Of a stretch of DNA of 64,000 nt, positions 14,596 through 23,584 are shown piece after piece. Position 1 is the stretch's first letter. The number at the start of each line of letters is the position of its first letter. Made by a program: the position numbers and the translations under genes. The notes under the pieces were generated by a model. That model was given only the letters and a program-made list of their open reading frames with translations, was not told the DNA's origin and made no database searches. This DNA comes from an uncultured Eubacterium sp. (GTDB taxonomy: Bacteria > Bacillota > Clostridia > Oscillospirales > Acutalibacteraceae), in contig CAKTGF010000006.1 in NCBI GenBank assembly GCA_934561395.1, positions 20,892 to 84,891 on the forward strand, written 5' to 3'.

Positions 14596-15195
14596 ATGAC
14601 TTGCTATTTAGTCGATTATGAAAATGTAAAACAAAGTGGCCTTAGTGGAATCGAACATCTCAACAAAGGTGAAAAAGTTATAATTTACTACAGCGAAAAG
14701 GCAAATTTGAACCTTAAGTTTCTCAATGAAATTTCACAATCAAATGCCGAAATCGAATACCGAAAGATTACTTGCGCCAAAAAAAGCGCTCTTGATTTTA
14801 TCTTGGTTTGTGATCTTGGAATGCTTATCGCCCAAAATTCGTATGACCTTTGCTGTATTGTGTCAAATGACAAAGATTATGATAACGTTATGGCATATAT
14901 AAACTGTAACTATGATTGTTCGGTTAAAAAAATCAAAGCAATATCGCAAAATATATTTCCTGTTAATGAGGAATGCAATCCTACATACAAAATCATCCGT
15001 GATATATTTAACGAGTTGTCCGGAGACTATGTCTCTAGCAATATTACAATTCAAGATATAATAGATGTTCAGAATATTATAGATACATCCCCCAACAAAT
15101 TTGCCGTAAACAACGCACTCGTTAGGCGTTATGGCGTTAAAGGAGATTTAATTTACGAAAAAATTCAACCCCTTTTAAAAGGTAAAAAATTATAG
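14596..15195 (+). CDS. PIN-like/NYN-type putative ribonuclease
   Basis: A 199-residue protein starting MTCYLVDYENVKQSG with GGAGAAG upstream. The first strand ends in an acidic pair (VDYENV), a second acidic position appears in SALDFILVCDLGML near residue 70, and a third in IVSNDKDYDNVM near 95. This is the acidic constellation of PIN-like (NYN-related) nucleases, which cut RNA with a metal ion. The remaining 80 residues look like a small helical domain ending in a basic tail (LLKGKKL). The gene stands alone between two terminators and is more AT-rich than its neighbours. No antitoxin-like partner is seen. RNA target unknown. Confidence 0.65.
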   Translation: MTCYLVDYENVKQSGLSGIEHLNKGEKVIIYYSEKANLNLKFLNEISQSNAEIEYRKITCAKKSALDFILVCDLGMLIAQNSYDLCCIVSNDKDYDNVMAYINCNYDCSVKKIKAISQNIFPVNEECNPTYKIIRDIFNELSGDYVSSNITIQDIIDVQNIIDTSPNKFAVNNALVRRYGVKGDLIYEKIQPLLKGKKL

Positions 15196-15220
15196 CTAAA
15201 CAAAAATTACATACAAGCAA

Positions 15221-15260
15221 AAACAGGCATTAATCCTTTGGGATTAACGCCTGTTTTATT
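15221..15260. terminator. bidirectional intrinsic terminator
   Basis: AAACAGGC-A-TTAATCC pairs with GGATTAA-C-GCCTGTTT, with T-runs on both strands. It serves the PIN-like gene from the left and the aldehyde dehydrogenase gene from the right. Confidence 0.92.
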
Positions 15261-15288
15261 ATTTGTTACAAGATATAAAATTTTAAGA

Positions 15289-16794
15289 TTAGAGAAGACC
15301 GTCCCAAGTGTCAACCTCTTTAGCCTTCTTTTCCTCCTCGGTAAACCAGTGCTGTGTAACTGATTTTGATTCGGTAAAGAATCTGTAAGCGTCCTTACCA
15401 AGGCAGTGGAGGTCGCCGAAGAAGCTTTGCTTGTGGCCGCTGAACGGAACAAATCCAACAGGAACAGGGATACCTACATTGATACCAACCTGGCCGCCGT
15501 CTGTAAACCTTGCAAACTGGCGAGCATAGTAACCGCTTTGGGTATAAATTACAGAGCCGTTTGCGTATGGGTTAGCGTTCATAATTTCAAGACCCTCATC
15601 AAAATTCTTGCAGGTTTTAATGCAAAGAACAGGGCCGAAAATTTCCTCATCGCCGATTGACATATCAGCTGTTACATGGTCAAATACTGTGGGGCCTACA
15701 AAATAGCCGTTTTCATAGCCCTCGGGAACAGCAGGGTTTCTGCCGTCAACAATAAGTTCTGCACCCTCTTTAATGCCCTTTTCAATATCTGCAAGCACCT
15801 CGTGATAATGCTTTTCATAAGTAATCGGGCCAAGGCGTGTTTCCTTATCCCAAGCAGGGCCACAGTTAACAGATTTAATTTGTGACTTAAGCTCTGCAAC
15901 AAATTGGTCGTGAATTGACTCCTCAACAACGCAGCATGAAAGTGCCATACATCTTTGACCGCCGCAGCCGAATGCAGAGTTGATAATACCTGCAACGGTT
16001 CTTTCAAGGGCACAATCCTCCATAACAAGGGCATGGTTCTTTGCCTGGCAAAGAGCCTGGCACCTTTTGCCGTTTGCAGCTGCTTTTTCATATATTTTTA
16101 AGCCAACAGGTGTTGAGCCTACAAATGTGATGCCCTTTACATCGGGATGCTCAAGGATTGTGTTAATTTCGTTTCTTGAACAGGTTACAATGTTGATAAC
16201 GCCGTCTGGAACGCCTGCTTCCTTATAAAGCTTTGCAATTGCCATTGCTGTTCTCGGAGTGAGTGACGCAGCCTTAAGCACCATTGTGTTACCGCAGGCA
16301 ATACAAACGGGTGCCATCCAACCAAAGGGAATCATTGCAGGGAAGTTAACAGGAACAATACCTGCGAAAACGCCCAAGGCCTCACGATACTTTACAGTAT
16401 CAAAGCCTGTTGAAGCGTCCATAAGGCTTTCGCCCATCATAAGTGACGGAGCCTGTGTTGCAAGCTCTGTTCCCTCCTGAGCCTTGCCCACATCGCCTGC
16501 TGCCTCTGCCCAGGTTTTACCGTTTTCCTCACAAACAAGCATTGTAAGCTCATCCATGTGCTCAATAAGAAGCTCTCTTACCTTAAATAATACAGCAGCT
16601 CTTTTTCTTGCCGGTGTGTTTTTCCAAGCCGGGAAGGCTGCCTTTGCGGCCTCAATCGCCTCAAGCACCTCATCATTTGTACAGCATGGTGCCTGACCTG
16701 TAACCTCGCCTGTTGACGGATTGTGAAGGTCATACCAAACATCTGTCTTTGAGTCTTTAAACTTGCCGTTTACAAAATATTGAAGCTTTTCCAT
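15289..16794 (-). CDS. mmsA: CoA-acylating methylmalonate-semialdehyde dehydrogenase family
   Basis: A 501-residue aldehyde dehydrogenase of the MmsA/IolA family. It oxidises malonate or methylmalonate semialdehyde to acetyl- or propionyl-CoA with NAD and CoA. Seen: N-terminal YFVNGKFKDSKTD, FAGIVPVNFPAMIPFGWMAP near residue 140, cofactor loop FVGSTPVG near 230, and catalytic cysteine in GCGGQRCMALS near 280. The start is ATG 16794 (MEKLQYFVNG) with GAGGT upstream; the longer in-frame start at 16824 lacks a site. It is a single-gene unit, with no inositol or valine catabolic genes beside it, so the natural substrate is open. Confidence 0.85.
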   Translation of the reverse strand: MEKLQYFVNGKFKDSKTDVWYDLHNPSTGEVTGQAPCCTNDEVLEAIEAAKAAFPAWKNTPARKRAAVLFKVRELLIEHMDELTMLVCEENGKTWAEAAGDVGKAQEGTELATQAPSLMMGESLMDASTGFDTVKYREALGVFAGIVPVNFPAMIPFGWMAPVCIACGNTMVLKAASLTPRTAMAIAKLYKEAGVPDGVINIVTCSRNEINTILEHPDVKGITFVGSTPVGLKIYEKAAANGKRCQALCQAKNHALVMEDCALERTVAGIINSAFGCGGQRCMALSCCVVEESIHDQFVAELKSQIKSVNCGPAWDKETRLGPITYEKHYHEVLADIEKGIKEGAELIVDGRNPAVPEGYENGYFVGPTVFDHVTADMSIGDEEIFGPVLCIKTCKNFDEGLEIMNANPYANGSVIYTQSGYYARQFARFTDGGQVGINVGIPVPVGFVPFSGHKQSFFGDLHCLGKDAYRFFTESKSVTQHWFTEEEKKAKEVDTWDGLL

Positions 16795-16827
16795 AAATTT
16801 TACCTCACTAATTTTTATTACCAATAT

Positions 16828-16856
16828 ATATTAACATTATAGTTAAGCAATTTCAA
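16828..16856 (-). promoter_or_regulatory. promoter of the aldehyde dehydrogenase gene
   Basis: Minus-strand TTGAAA (16851-16856), 17-base spacer, TAATAT (16828-16833), about 35 bp upstream of the start codon. Confidence 0.65.
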
Positions 16857-16926
16857 TAATAAATGCAAAAAACGCCCCTTGTTTTTTCACATTTTTTCAC
16901 ATTTTTAAAAAAAATCACAAAACCTA

Positions 16927-16955
16927 TTGACTTACTATGCATTATGGTGTATTAT
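16927..16955 (+). promoter_or_regulatory. metY promoter
   Basis: TTGACT (16927-16932), 17-base spacer, TATTAT (16950-16955). A start near 16962 gives a leader of about 175 nt that contains the small ORF at 17005-17073. Confidence 0.75.
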
Positions 16956-17004
16956 TATGTCAAATCAAAGCCTACCTTTTCAGTGGGCAATAAGGAGATT
17001 TCTT

Positions 17005-17073
17005 ATGAAAAACATATTTTTCACTTTGTTAAGAAACAACTTTCGCTTTGGACGAATGTGTTGCTGCTGTTAA
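17005..17073 (+). CDS. 22-residue Cys-rich leader peptide upstream of metY
   Basis: A short ORF with an excellent ribosome site (AAGGAG, 7 bases before ATG 17005). It begins MKNIFFTLLR and ends FGRMCCCC, four consecutive cysteine codons directly before TAA (17071-17073). It lies in the leader of a sulfur-assimilation gene, so the obvious reading is a cysteine-sensing leader: low Cys-tRNA would stall ribosomes on the Cys run. The ORF also holds CTTTCG (17040-17045), complementary to CGAAAG (17120-17125) of the metY ribosome site, so stalling could alter access to it. No T-run terminator is present, which points to translational rather than transcriptional control. Confidence 0.72.
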   Translation: MKNIFFTLLRNNFRFGRMCCCC

Positions 17074-17136
17074 TTAAGTTAAAAATCAAACCAAAACAAC
17101 AAACAATAACGTTCATTAACGAAAGGATTAAATATC

Positions 17137-18423
17137 ATGGCTAATTATAAATTTGAAACATTACAACTTCATGTAGGACAGGAAGCACCGGACCCGGCAA
17201 CAGACGCAAGAGCAGTTCCGATTTATCAAACAACATCTTATGTATTCAGAGATTCTGACCACGCTCAGGCTCGTTTCGGCCTTGCAGATGCAGGCAACAT
17301 TTACGGCAGGCTTACAAACTCAACACAGGATGTGTTTGAAAAGAGAATTGCTGCACTTGAGGGCGGCGTTGCTGCACTTGCAACAGCATCCGGTGCGGCT
17401 GCACTTTCTTACACTTTCCAAACCCTGGCACAGGCAGGCGACCACATTGTTGCCGCTAAAACAATTTACGGCGGAACCTACAACTACCTTGCCCACACAT
17501 TTCCAAACCACGGTGTAACCACCACATTTGTTGACCCTGACGATGTTGCAAACTTTGAAAACGCAATTCAGGAAAACACCAAGGCAATATTTATTGAAAC
17601 CCTTGGCAACCCAAATTCAAATATTATCGACATTAAGGCTGTTGCCGACATTGCACACAAGCACAACATTCCCCTTGTTGTTGACGACACCTTCACAACG
17701 CCTTATCTTTTAAAGCCAATTGAGCTTGGCGCAGATATTATTGCATCATCTGCAACAAAGTTCATCGGCGGCCACGGCACAACCCTTGGCGGCATTATTG
17801 TTGACAGCGGCAACTTTGACTGGAAGGCATCGGGCAAGTTCCCGCAAATCAGCGAGGCTAACCCAAGCTACCACGGTATCAGCTTTGTTGACGCCGCAGG
17901 CCCTGCCGCATTTGTAACCTATATCAGAGCAATTGTATTGCGTGACACAGGCGCTACAATTTCTCCGTTCAACGCATTCCTTCTTTTACAGGGCACGGAA
18001 ACACTTTCACTTCGTGTTGAGCGCCATGTTGAAAATGCAATTAAGGTTGTAAAATACCTTTCAGAGCATCCCCTTGTTGAAAAGGTTAACCACCCCTCAT
18101 TGGACGAAAAGTATGTTGACCTTTATAACGAATATTTCCCCAACGGAGCAGGCTCAATCTTCACATTCAACATTAAGGGCGGCGAAAAGGAAGCAAAGAA
18201 ATTTATTGATTCACTTCAAATTTTCTCAATTCTTGCAAATGTTGCAGATGTTAAATCACTTGTTATTCATCCTGCAACAACAACCCACAGCCAGCTTTCA
18301 AAGGCTGAGCTTGAGGAGCAAGGCATCAGCGAAAGCACAATAAGGCTTTCAATCGGTGTTGAGCATATTGACGATATCATCGCAGACCTTGACCAAGCGT
18401 TCAAGGCTGTAGAAAGCTTATAA
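17137..18423 (+). CDS. metY: O-acetylhomoserine aminocarboxypropyltransferase (sulfhydrylase)
   Basis: A 428-residue PLP enzyme of the Cys/Met metabolism family. It makes homocysteine from O-acetylhomoserine and sulfide for methionine synthesis. Seen: NIYGRLTNSTQDVFEKRIAAL near residue 50, TIYGGTYN near 110, PLP-binding aspartate in VVDDTFTTPYL near 185, PLP lysine in SSATKFIGGHGTT near 207, and phosphate-binding SLVIHPATTTHSQL near 375. The length and the long insertion around residues 220-265 fit MetY rather than MetB/MetC. GAAAGG precedes ATG 17137. A Cys4 leader peptide precedes it in the same transcript. Confidence 0.94.
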   Translation: MANYKFETLQLHVGQEAPDPATDARAVPIYQTTSYVFRDSDHAQARFGLADAGNIYGRLTNSTQDVFEKRIAALEGGVAALATASGAAALSYTFQTLAQAGDHIVAAKTIYGGTYNYLAHTFPNHGVTTTFVDPDDVANFENAIQENTKAIFIETLGNPNSNIIDIKAVADIAHKHNIPLVVDDTFTTPYLLKPIELGADIIASSATKFIGGHGTTLGGIIVDSGNFDWKASGKFPQISEANPSYHGISFVDAAGPAAFVTYIRAIVLRDTGATISPFNAFLLLQGTETLSLRVERHVENAIKVVKYLSEHPLVEKVNHPSLDEKYVDLYNEYFPNGAGSIFTFNIKGGEKEAKKFIDSLQIFSILANVADVKSLVIHPATTTHSQLSKAELEEQGISESTIRLSIGVEHIDDIIADLDQAFKAVESL

Positions 18424-18442
18424 CCCCCTCATAAGCAACAGT

Positions 18443-18474
18443 AAAAGAGCCGTGGCAATTGCCACGGTTCTTTT
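18443..18474. terminator. bidirectional intrinsic terminator between metY and the VWA gene
   Basis: A 14-bp near-perfect stem (AAAAGAGCCGTGGC with GCCACGGTTCTTTT), AATT loop, A-run and T-run on either side. The convergent VWA gene ends at 18490. Confidence 0.92.
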
Positions 18475-18489
18475 ATTTATGCTCTTACA

Positions 18490-21375
18490 TTATACTGTTT
18501 TGGTTGTTTTGTATGCCCTTTTGATAAGAGCCTTGCGCTTTTTGCGTTTTGACAGTGAAATTGCTATTGAAATAATAAGCACCGCTCCGCCGGTTACAAA
18601 AATTGTTGCAACAACTAATTTTGAAACCTTAACAACCTTGCCAAAGCTGTTTGCATTGGCTTTCATGGTGTAATCATACTTACCGTCGCCGTCCTCGTCA
18701 ACCTTAAGGGTGGTGGTGTCGGACACCTGAGCCTTTGTGTCGATAACGGTTTTCTTGGTAATGTTGATACCCTCAAAATCTCTGAAATCGGAGTATTCGC
18801 CGTTTTCATCCATAAAGCCTATGCTGTAATCCATCTCGCCGTCGTCATAGCCCTTAATCTGAATATCGTAATCAACACCCTCTTTAAGGCGAAGCATTTT
18901 GATTTTGTCTTCATCGCCCTCATTTTCGCTGTTGAAATCATATTCCTCGTTTTTGCTGTTTTCAGCGTTAAGATATGTAAGCGTGCCGAATGAGGTTCTT
19001 GTTTGATTTTCCTTGGTGGTTGAAAGGGTTTCGCCGTCATATTTAACCGTAACATCCACAGGGCATGCTATTTTAACATAAATATACCTTGTGCCGTTAA
19101 TTTGGTTAGCTATGTCGTCAAAGAAATAAACAAGGTTGTTTGCATCGTCAACCTCATAGTGGCAGCCCTCGCTGGCAATGCCGTCCATAACCACCTGAGC
19201 GCTTGTTTTTTCGCTTTCGCTTAAGGCGTTAAAGAATCCCAGGGTATATATGTAAATTCCCTTTGATTTTAAGGTGCTTGCATAATCTATCAGCTCTTGG
19301 TCGCACTTGCCCTCGTTAGCGCAGCCGTCACTCATAAGAACAATTATTTTCTTTTCCGCCTTGCCGGAGGAAAGCATTGTGGCCGCCGCATTCAAGCCCG
19401 ATTCAATATCGGTTCCACCACCGCATTCAAGGGAATTAACTACATCGTGCAGCTTTGTGGCATTGCTTGAAAACTCGCAGTCAACAGTTGCACCGGAGTT
19501 ATAATCAACAAGCCCAATGTTTGCCTGGCTTTCATCCAAAACGGTTTTAATAAAGTTATTGGCGGCAATCCTTGTTTGGTCTAAAGGCTCGCCTGACATA
19601 CTGCCGGAGGTGTCAAGCACCATCACAACATCACGGTTGGCGTCAAAATTATAATTTTTAAACCAGTCAAGTGTATATTCAGTATTTCCGAAAAGCACCA
19701 AGCTCGTTTTGAAAAAGCTCCAATTATGAAAGCCCTTGTCATATTCCCCGTTTTGTTCCTTGGAATATTCAAGCGCTGTTTGAGCGCTTTGGAGTCTGTC
19801 GTCACTGCCGTTCTTTGTGCACAAGGCCTCTGCAATGCTTTTTGCCGATGATTGAGCATAGGTTGTGTGAACTATATTGTCAAAGGCATAAACCGCACCT
19901 GCGCCCTTTGCAAGAAGGCTGCTTATCAAAAGATTATCTTCCCCGTTTCTGCCGCCGCTGCAAATTCCCAAATAGATAAGGGAATTTTGATACGCACCGT
20001 CGGGGACATATTTGTTAATGAACTCTCCGCCTACTGCATAAACGCCGCCTGTACACTGAATAATCACTCTTTCTCTGAGAAGTGACAATAAAATACCTTT
20101 AGAAATATTTGCCTCGCTGTTTAAACCTAAAACTATAAAGGTATTACCTGTTGAATCGTCATAACAGCCGTGACCCTCCCAAACGATAACACTGTCTTGT
20201 GTTGTGCCCAGGAAATTGTCGATTGTTACCTCGGAATCATCATAATTGCAATCGGTTTCAGTGCCGATATCATCAAAATAATATTCCTGCACGCTGTCTG
20301 AAATCAATTTAGCGGCATCATCCGGCTTTTGGCAGCTCTGCTCGGATACACCGTCTTTAATGAATTCTGTTCGTCCCGGCTGATATGTAGCAACTCTTAA
20401 AGAGTTTTCTCCGTATGCCGAGCCTAACACGCCGTCAACATCCGGCATATAGAAATAATATGAGCCGTCAGAAAGTGTAATTTTAATATTGCTTGAATTT
20501 ACGGTATAATCGGTAATAGTTCCGTCGCTTTTTAGGTCTTCAAAGCCGTCGTCAACTATGTCAAGATAGCTTTCAACATCCTCAGGCTGTAAATCGGGAT
20601 ATTGCTTGTTTGCCGTTTTTTCAACCTTTTTAATTGAGCTTTCCAGCTGGATAACACATTTGTTGTGCTGCTCTACCTCATCATCGGTAACAGGGTCAAC
20701 ATCCACAAATGCCTTTGTGCTGTCCGTAGGTGTTTTAGCCTTATCCTCCGAACCGCCGTTGTCATTATTTTCATTACCGCTGTTATCGGAATTGCCGTTG
20801 TCGGTGCTTGTGGTTTTGCTCGCAGGCACGGCGGTCTGCTTAAGGCCGATATAATCAAGAACATTGGAATAAGCGGGAATATCCAGCTTATCGTAATAAA
20901 CAAACACGCCTGTAACCGCAGTCATTGAAATAATGCAGGCAAGCACAACCGCCAAGGCCTTAAATATTGCGTTTTTGATTTTTGTTGACCTGTTGCGGCT
21001 TTCTATTTTTTCAGCCCTGTCAAGAGCCTTAATATCCTTTTTTGACCAACCTGAAACATCACGCACCGGCTGCGGTGTATATGCAGGCTGTGCAGGCGCC
21101 ACTGGCGGCACAGGTGCGATTGGCATAACAGGCGGAACATTGGGCTGTGCAGGCTGCTGCACCGGATTAGGTGGCTGAACAGGAGAAGCCTGAGCGTTTT
21201 GCTCAGGCTTTTTTAGGTTTGCATAGCCGTTACTGTTAACAGTCGGTTGGTTTGGCACGCCGTTTTGTTGTGGTTCGGGTGCCTTTTTCAAATTGGAATA
21301 CTTTTGCTCGGCGTCACAAATGGGGCAAAGCCCTGTATTTTCATCAATTCGTGAGCCGCATTTTTTGCAATACAT
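18490..21375 (-). CDS. membrane protein: zinc ribbon - TM - caspase-like domain - VWA domain - TM
   Basis: A 961-residue multi-domain protein starting MYCKKCGSRIDENTGLC (ribosome site GGAGGAG). Order: zinc ribbon (CxxC...CxxC, residues 2-20); Pro/Gln-rich linker; TM helix about 136-160; acidic Asn/Ser linker; a region with WEGHG (His 402) and LGICSGG (Cys 472), the His/Cys dyad layout of clan CD peptidases; a VWA domain from about 583 with full MIDAS (DTSGSMSG, GGGTDIESG, MSDG); a beta-rich segment; a C-terminal TM helix and basic tail (SKRKKRKAL). The middle part is probably outside the cell. It follows thrS by 21 bp. Substrate and role unknown; proteolytic activity is inferred from motifs only. 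Confidence 0.75.
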   Translation of the reverse strand: MYCKKCGSRIDENTGLCPICDAEQKYSNLKKAPEPQQNGVPNQPTVNSNGYANLKKPEQNAQASPVQPPNPVQQPAQPNVPPVMPIAPVPPVAPAQPAYTPQPVRDVSGWSKKDIKALDRAEKIESRNRSTKIKNAIFKALAVVLACIISMTAVTGVFVYYDKLDIPAYSNVLDYIGLKQTAVPASKTTSTDNGNSDNSGNENNDNGGSEDKAKTPTDSTKAFVDVDPVTDDEVEQHNKCVIQLESSIKKVEKTANKQYPDLQPEDVESYLDIVDDGFEDLKSDGTITDYTVNSSNIKITLSDGSYYFYMPDVDGVLGSAYGENSLRVATYQPGRTEFIKDGVSEQSCQKPDDAAKLISDSVQEYYFDDIGTETDCNYDDSEVTIDNFLGTTQDSVIVWEGHGCYDDSTGNTFIVLGLNSEANISKGILLSLLRERVIIQCTGGVYAVGGEFINKYVPDGAYQNSLIYLGICSGGRNGEDNLLISSLLAKGAGAVYAFDNIVHTTYAQSSAKSIAEALCTKNGSDDRLQSAQTALEYSKEQNGEYDKGFHNWSFFKTSLVLFGNTEYTLDWFKNYNFDANRDVVMVLDTSGSMSGEPLDQTRIAANNFIKTVLDESQANIGLVDYNSGATVDCEFSSNATKLHDVVNSLECGGGTDIESGLNAAATMLSSGKAEKKIIVLMSDGCANEGKCDQELIDYASTLKSKGIYIYTLGFFNALSESEKTSAQVVMDGIASEGCHYEVDDANNLVYFFDDIANQINGTRYIYVKIACPVDVTVKYDGETLSTTKENQTRTSFGTLTYLNAENSKNEEYDFNSENEGDEDKIKMLRLKEGVDYDIQIKGYDDGEMDYSIGFMDENGEYSDFRDFEGINITKKTVIDTKAQVSDTTTLKVDEDGDGKYDYTMKANANSFGKVVKVSKLVVATIFVTGGAVLIISIAISLSKRKKRKALIKRAYKTTKTV

Positions 21376-21396
21376 AGTTTCTCCTCCCACTGCAAA

Positions 21397-23334
21397 TCAA
21401 CGAACCTTTGTATCAATTTCCTCTTTAATTCTTGCAACAAATTCATCAATGGTTGTTGCGCCCTCGTCGCCGTTCTTTCTTGAACGAACGGAAATTGTTC
21501 CTGCCTCAACATCCTTGTCGCCCACAAGAATCATGTAAGGGATTTTTTCCATTTGTGCGGCACGAATCTTAAAGCCGGTTTTCTCGCTTCTGTCATCAAG
21601 CTCGCAGCGAACGCCTGCCTCTTGCAGCTTCGCCATCATTTGGCGTGCGTAATCGTGGTGCCTGTCGGCAATCGGAAGAAATTTAACCTGAACGGGGGCA
21701 AGCCATGTTGGGAACGCACCTGCGTACTTTTCAATAAGCAGTGCAAGTGTGCGCTCGTAGCAGCCGATTGAGGTTCTGTGAATAATGTACGGATTTTTCT
21801 TCTGTCCGTCGGAATCCACATATTCCATACCGAATTTTTCTGCAAGCATCTGGTCAATTTGAATGGTTACAAGGGTATCCTCCTTGCCGAACACATTTTT
21901 AATTTGAATATCAAGCTTAGGTCCGTAGAATGCAGCCTCGCCGATACCGATTTCGTAATCAACGCCCAAATCGTCAAGAATATTTTTCATAACGCCCTGA
22001 GCCTCGTCCCACTGCTCCTTGGTGCCGATATATTTTTCCTTATCCTCGGGGTCCCATTGTGAGAAACGGTAGCTTAAGTCCTCCTTAAGACCGATTGTTT
22101 CCATCATATAATTGGTTAATTCAAGGCAAGCCTTAAATTCATCCTCTAACTGGTCGGGGCGGCACATTAAGTGGCCCTCTGAAATTGTGAACTGGCGAAC
22201 ACGGATAAGGCCGTGCATTTCGCCGGATGCCTCGTTTCTGAACAAGGTTGATGTTTCGTCATATCTTAAAGGCAAATCACGGTATGAGCGTGGTTTTGCA
22301 AGGTATGCCTGATATTGGAACGGGCAGGTCATGGGACGAAGGGCAAATACCTCTTTATCCTTTTCCTCGTCGCCCATCACAAACATACCTTCCTTATAAT
22401 GGTCCCAGTGGCCGGAGATTTTGTAAAGGTCCGACTTTGCCATAAGAGGAGTTTTGGTCAGCAGCCAGCCACGCTTAGCCTCCTCATCCTCAACCCAGCG
22501 TTGAAGTGTTTGAATAATTTTTGTTCCCTTGGGAAGAAGAATGGGCAAGCCCTGACCGATATAGTCAACGGTTGTGAAAAGCTCCAGCTCTCTGCCAAGC
22601 TTGTTGTGGTCACGCTTTTTAGCGTCCTCAAGAGCGGCCAAATGCGCCTCCAGCATTGATGCCTTGGGGAATGCTGTGCCGTAAACCCTGCAAAGCATTT
22701 TGTTTTTCTCGTCCCCACGCCAGTAAGCGCCTGTGCACTGTGTAAGCTTAAATGCCTTAACTGTTTTTATTTCCATTATATGGGGGCCTGCGCAAAGCTC
22801 TGTGAACTCGCCCTGCCTGTAAAAGCTGATAGCCTCGCCCTTGTCTGCGTGCTCCTTGATAAGCTCGATTTTGTAGGGCTCGTTTTTCTCTGTCATCAAA
22901 GCAATTGCCTCGTCAACAGGGAGCTCAAATCTTTCGATTTCGGGGTTTTCCTTAACGATTTTCTTCATTTCAGCCTCAATTTTTTCCAAATCTGCGGGAG
23001 AAAATGAATTTTCCACATCAAAGTCATAATAAAAGCCGTCGTCAATTGCAGGACCGATTGTAAGCTTTGCATCGGGATACAGTCTTTTTACAGCCTGTGC
23101 CATAATGTGCGATGCGGTGTGGTTAAACGCCCTTCTGCCGTCCTTATCGTCAAATGTTAAAATTTCAAGTGTGCTGTCGGCATCAATTACCGTTCTTAAA
23201 TCCTTAACGGTGCCGTTAATTTTGCAACAGGTTGCATTTCTGAACAACCCCATGGAAATATCTTTTGTAATGTCAGCCGCAGATTTTGCTTGCTCGTATT
23301 CGAGCACTGAGCCGTCCTTTAGTGTAATTTTCAT
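21397..23334 (-). CDS. thrS: threonyl-tRNA synthetase
   Basis: A 645-residue ThrRS charging tRNA-Thr. The TGS domain (MKITLKDGSVLEYEQA) is N-terminal; the editing domain has HTASHIMAQAVKRLYP near residue 70 and the second metal-site motif near 180; the class II core follows, with motif 2 around RDLPLRYDETSTLFRNE near 360, zinc-ligand Cys in PMTCPFQ near 335, and motif 3 near 510; the anticodon-binding domain ends the protein. ATG 23334 follows AAAGGAGGTTGTAATT; the longer in-frame extension runs through the T-box terminator and is rejected. Regulated by the T-box leader upstream. Confidence 0.96.
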   Translation of the reverse strand: MKITLKDGSVLEYEQAKSAADITKDISMGLFRNATCCKINGTVKDLRTVIDADSTLEILTFDDKDGRRAFNHTASHIMAQAVKRLYPDAKLTIGPAIDDGFYYDFDVENSFSPADLEKIEAEMKKIVKENPEIERFELPVDEAIALMTEKNEPYKIELIKEHADKGEAISFYRQGEFTELCAGPHIMEIKTVKAFKLTQCTGAYWRGDEKNKMLCRVYGTAFPKASMLEAHLAALEDAKKRDHNKLGRELELFTTVDYIGQGLPILLPKGTKIIQTLQRWVEDEEAKRGWLLTKTPLMAKSDLYKISGHWDHYKEGMFVMGDEEKDKEVFALRPMTCPFQYQAYLAKPRSYRDLPLRYDETSTLFRNEASGEMHGLIRVRQFTISEGHLMCRPDQLEDEFKACLELTNYMMETIGLKEDLSYRFSQWDPEDKEKYIGTKEQWDEAQGVMKNILDDLGVDYEIGIGEAAFYGPKLDIQIKNVFGKEDTLVTIQIDQMLAEKFGMEYVDSDGQKKNPYIIHRTSIGCYERTLALLIEKYAGAFPTWLAPVQVKFLPIADRHHDYARQMMAKLQEAGVRCELDDRSEKTGFKIRAAQMEKIPYMILVGDKDVEAGTISVRSRKNGDEGATTIDEFVARIKEEIDTKVR

Positions 23335-23350
23335 AATTACAACCTCCTTT

Positions 23351-23578
23351 AAAAAAATAAAAAGCACCCTAAAATTAGGGTGCATAAAATACACGGTTCC
23401 ACCTAAATTATACCGCAAATGCAGTATCACTCAAATCGTTAACGCCGATATACGTTCTGCCATTTCCTGCAGACGCTCAAGGGTGGTAACAGCCAAACCT
23501 TTGCGTGCTTTTTCACCAAACAAGCACTCTCTGAAGCGATGGAAAAGCTGCCTTGTCCCTATCACTGCTTTACATATT
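23351..23578 (-). promoter_or_regulatory. T-box riboswitch, threonine-specific, controlling thrS
   Basis: On the minus strand the leader carries the T-box core AGGTGGAACCGTG (about 23392-23404), which base-pairs with the uncharged tRNA acceptor end, a terminator (GCACCCTAA/TTAGGGTGC, 23364-23383, then a T-rich run), and stem I features including AGAGAG and GGTGAAAAAGC. A plausible specifier triplet is ACC (Thr) at 23485-23487, followed by A as usual. Uncharged tRNA-Thr should stabilise the antiterminator and switch on thrS. Confidence 0.93.
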
Positions 23579-23584
23579 GGTTAT

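Noticed and set aside
16863..17144. 93-residue ORF upstream of metY
   Set aside because: It runs through the metY promoter in another frame and overlaps the better-supported Cys4 leader ORF; it has no ribosome site.
18452..18673. Hydrophobic ORF opposite the 3' end of the VWA gene
   Set aside because: It is the antisense of the TM helix and basic tail; the metY terminator lies at its start and no ribosome site is seen.
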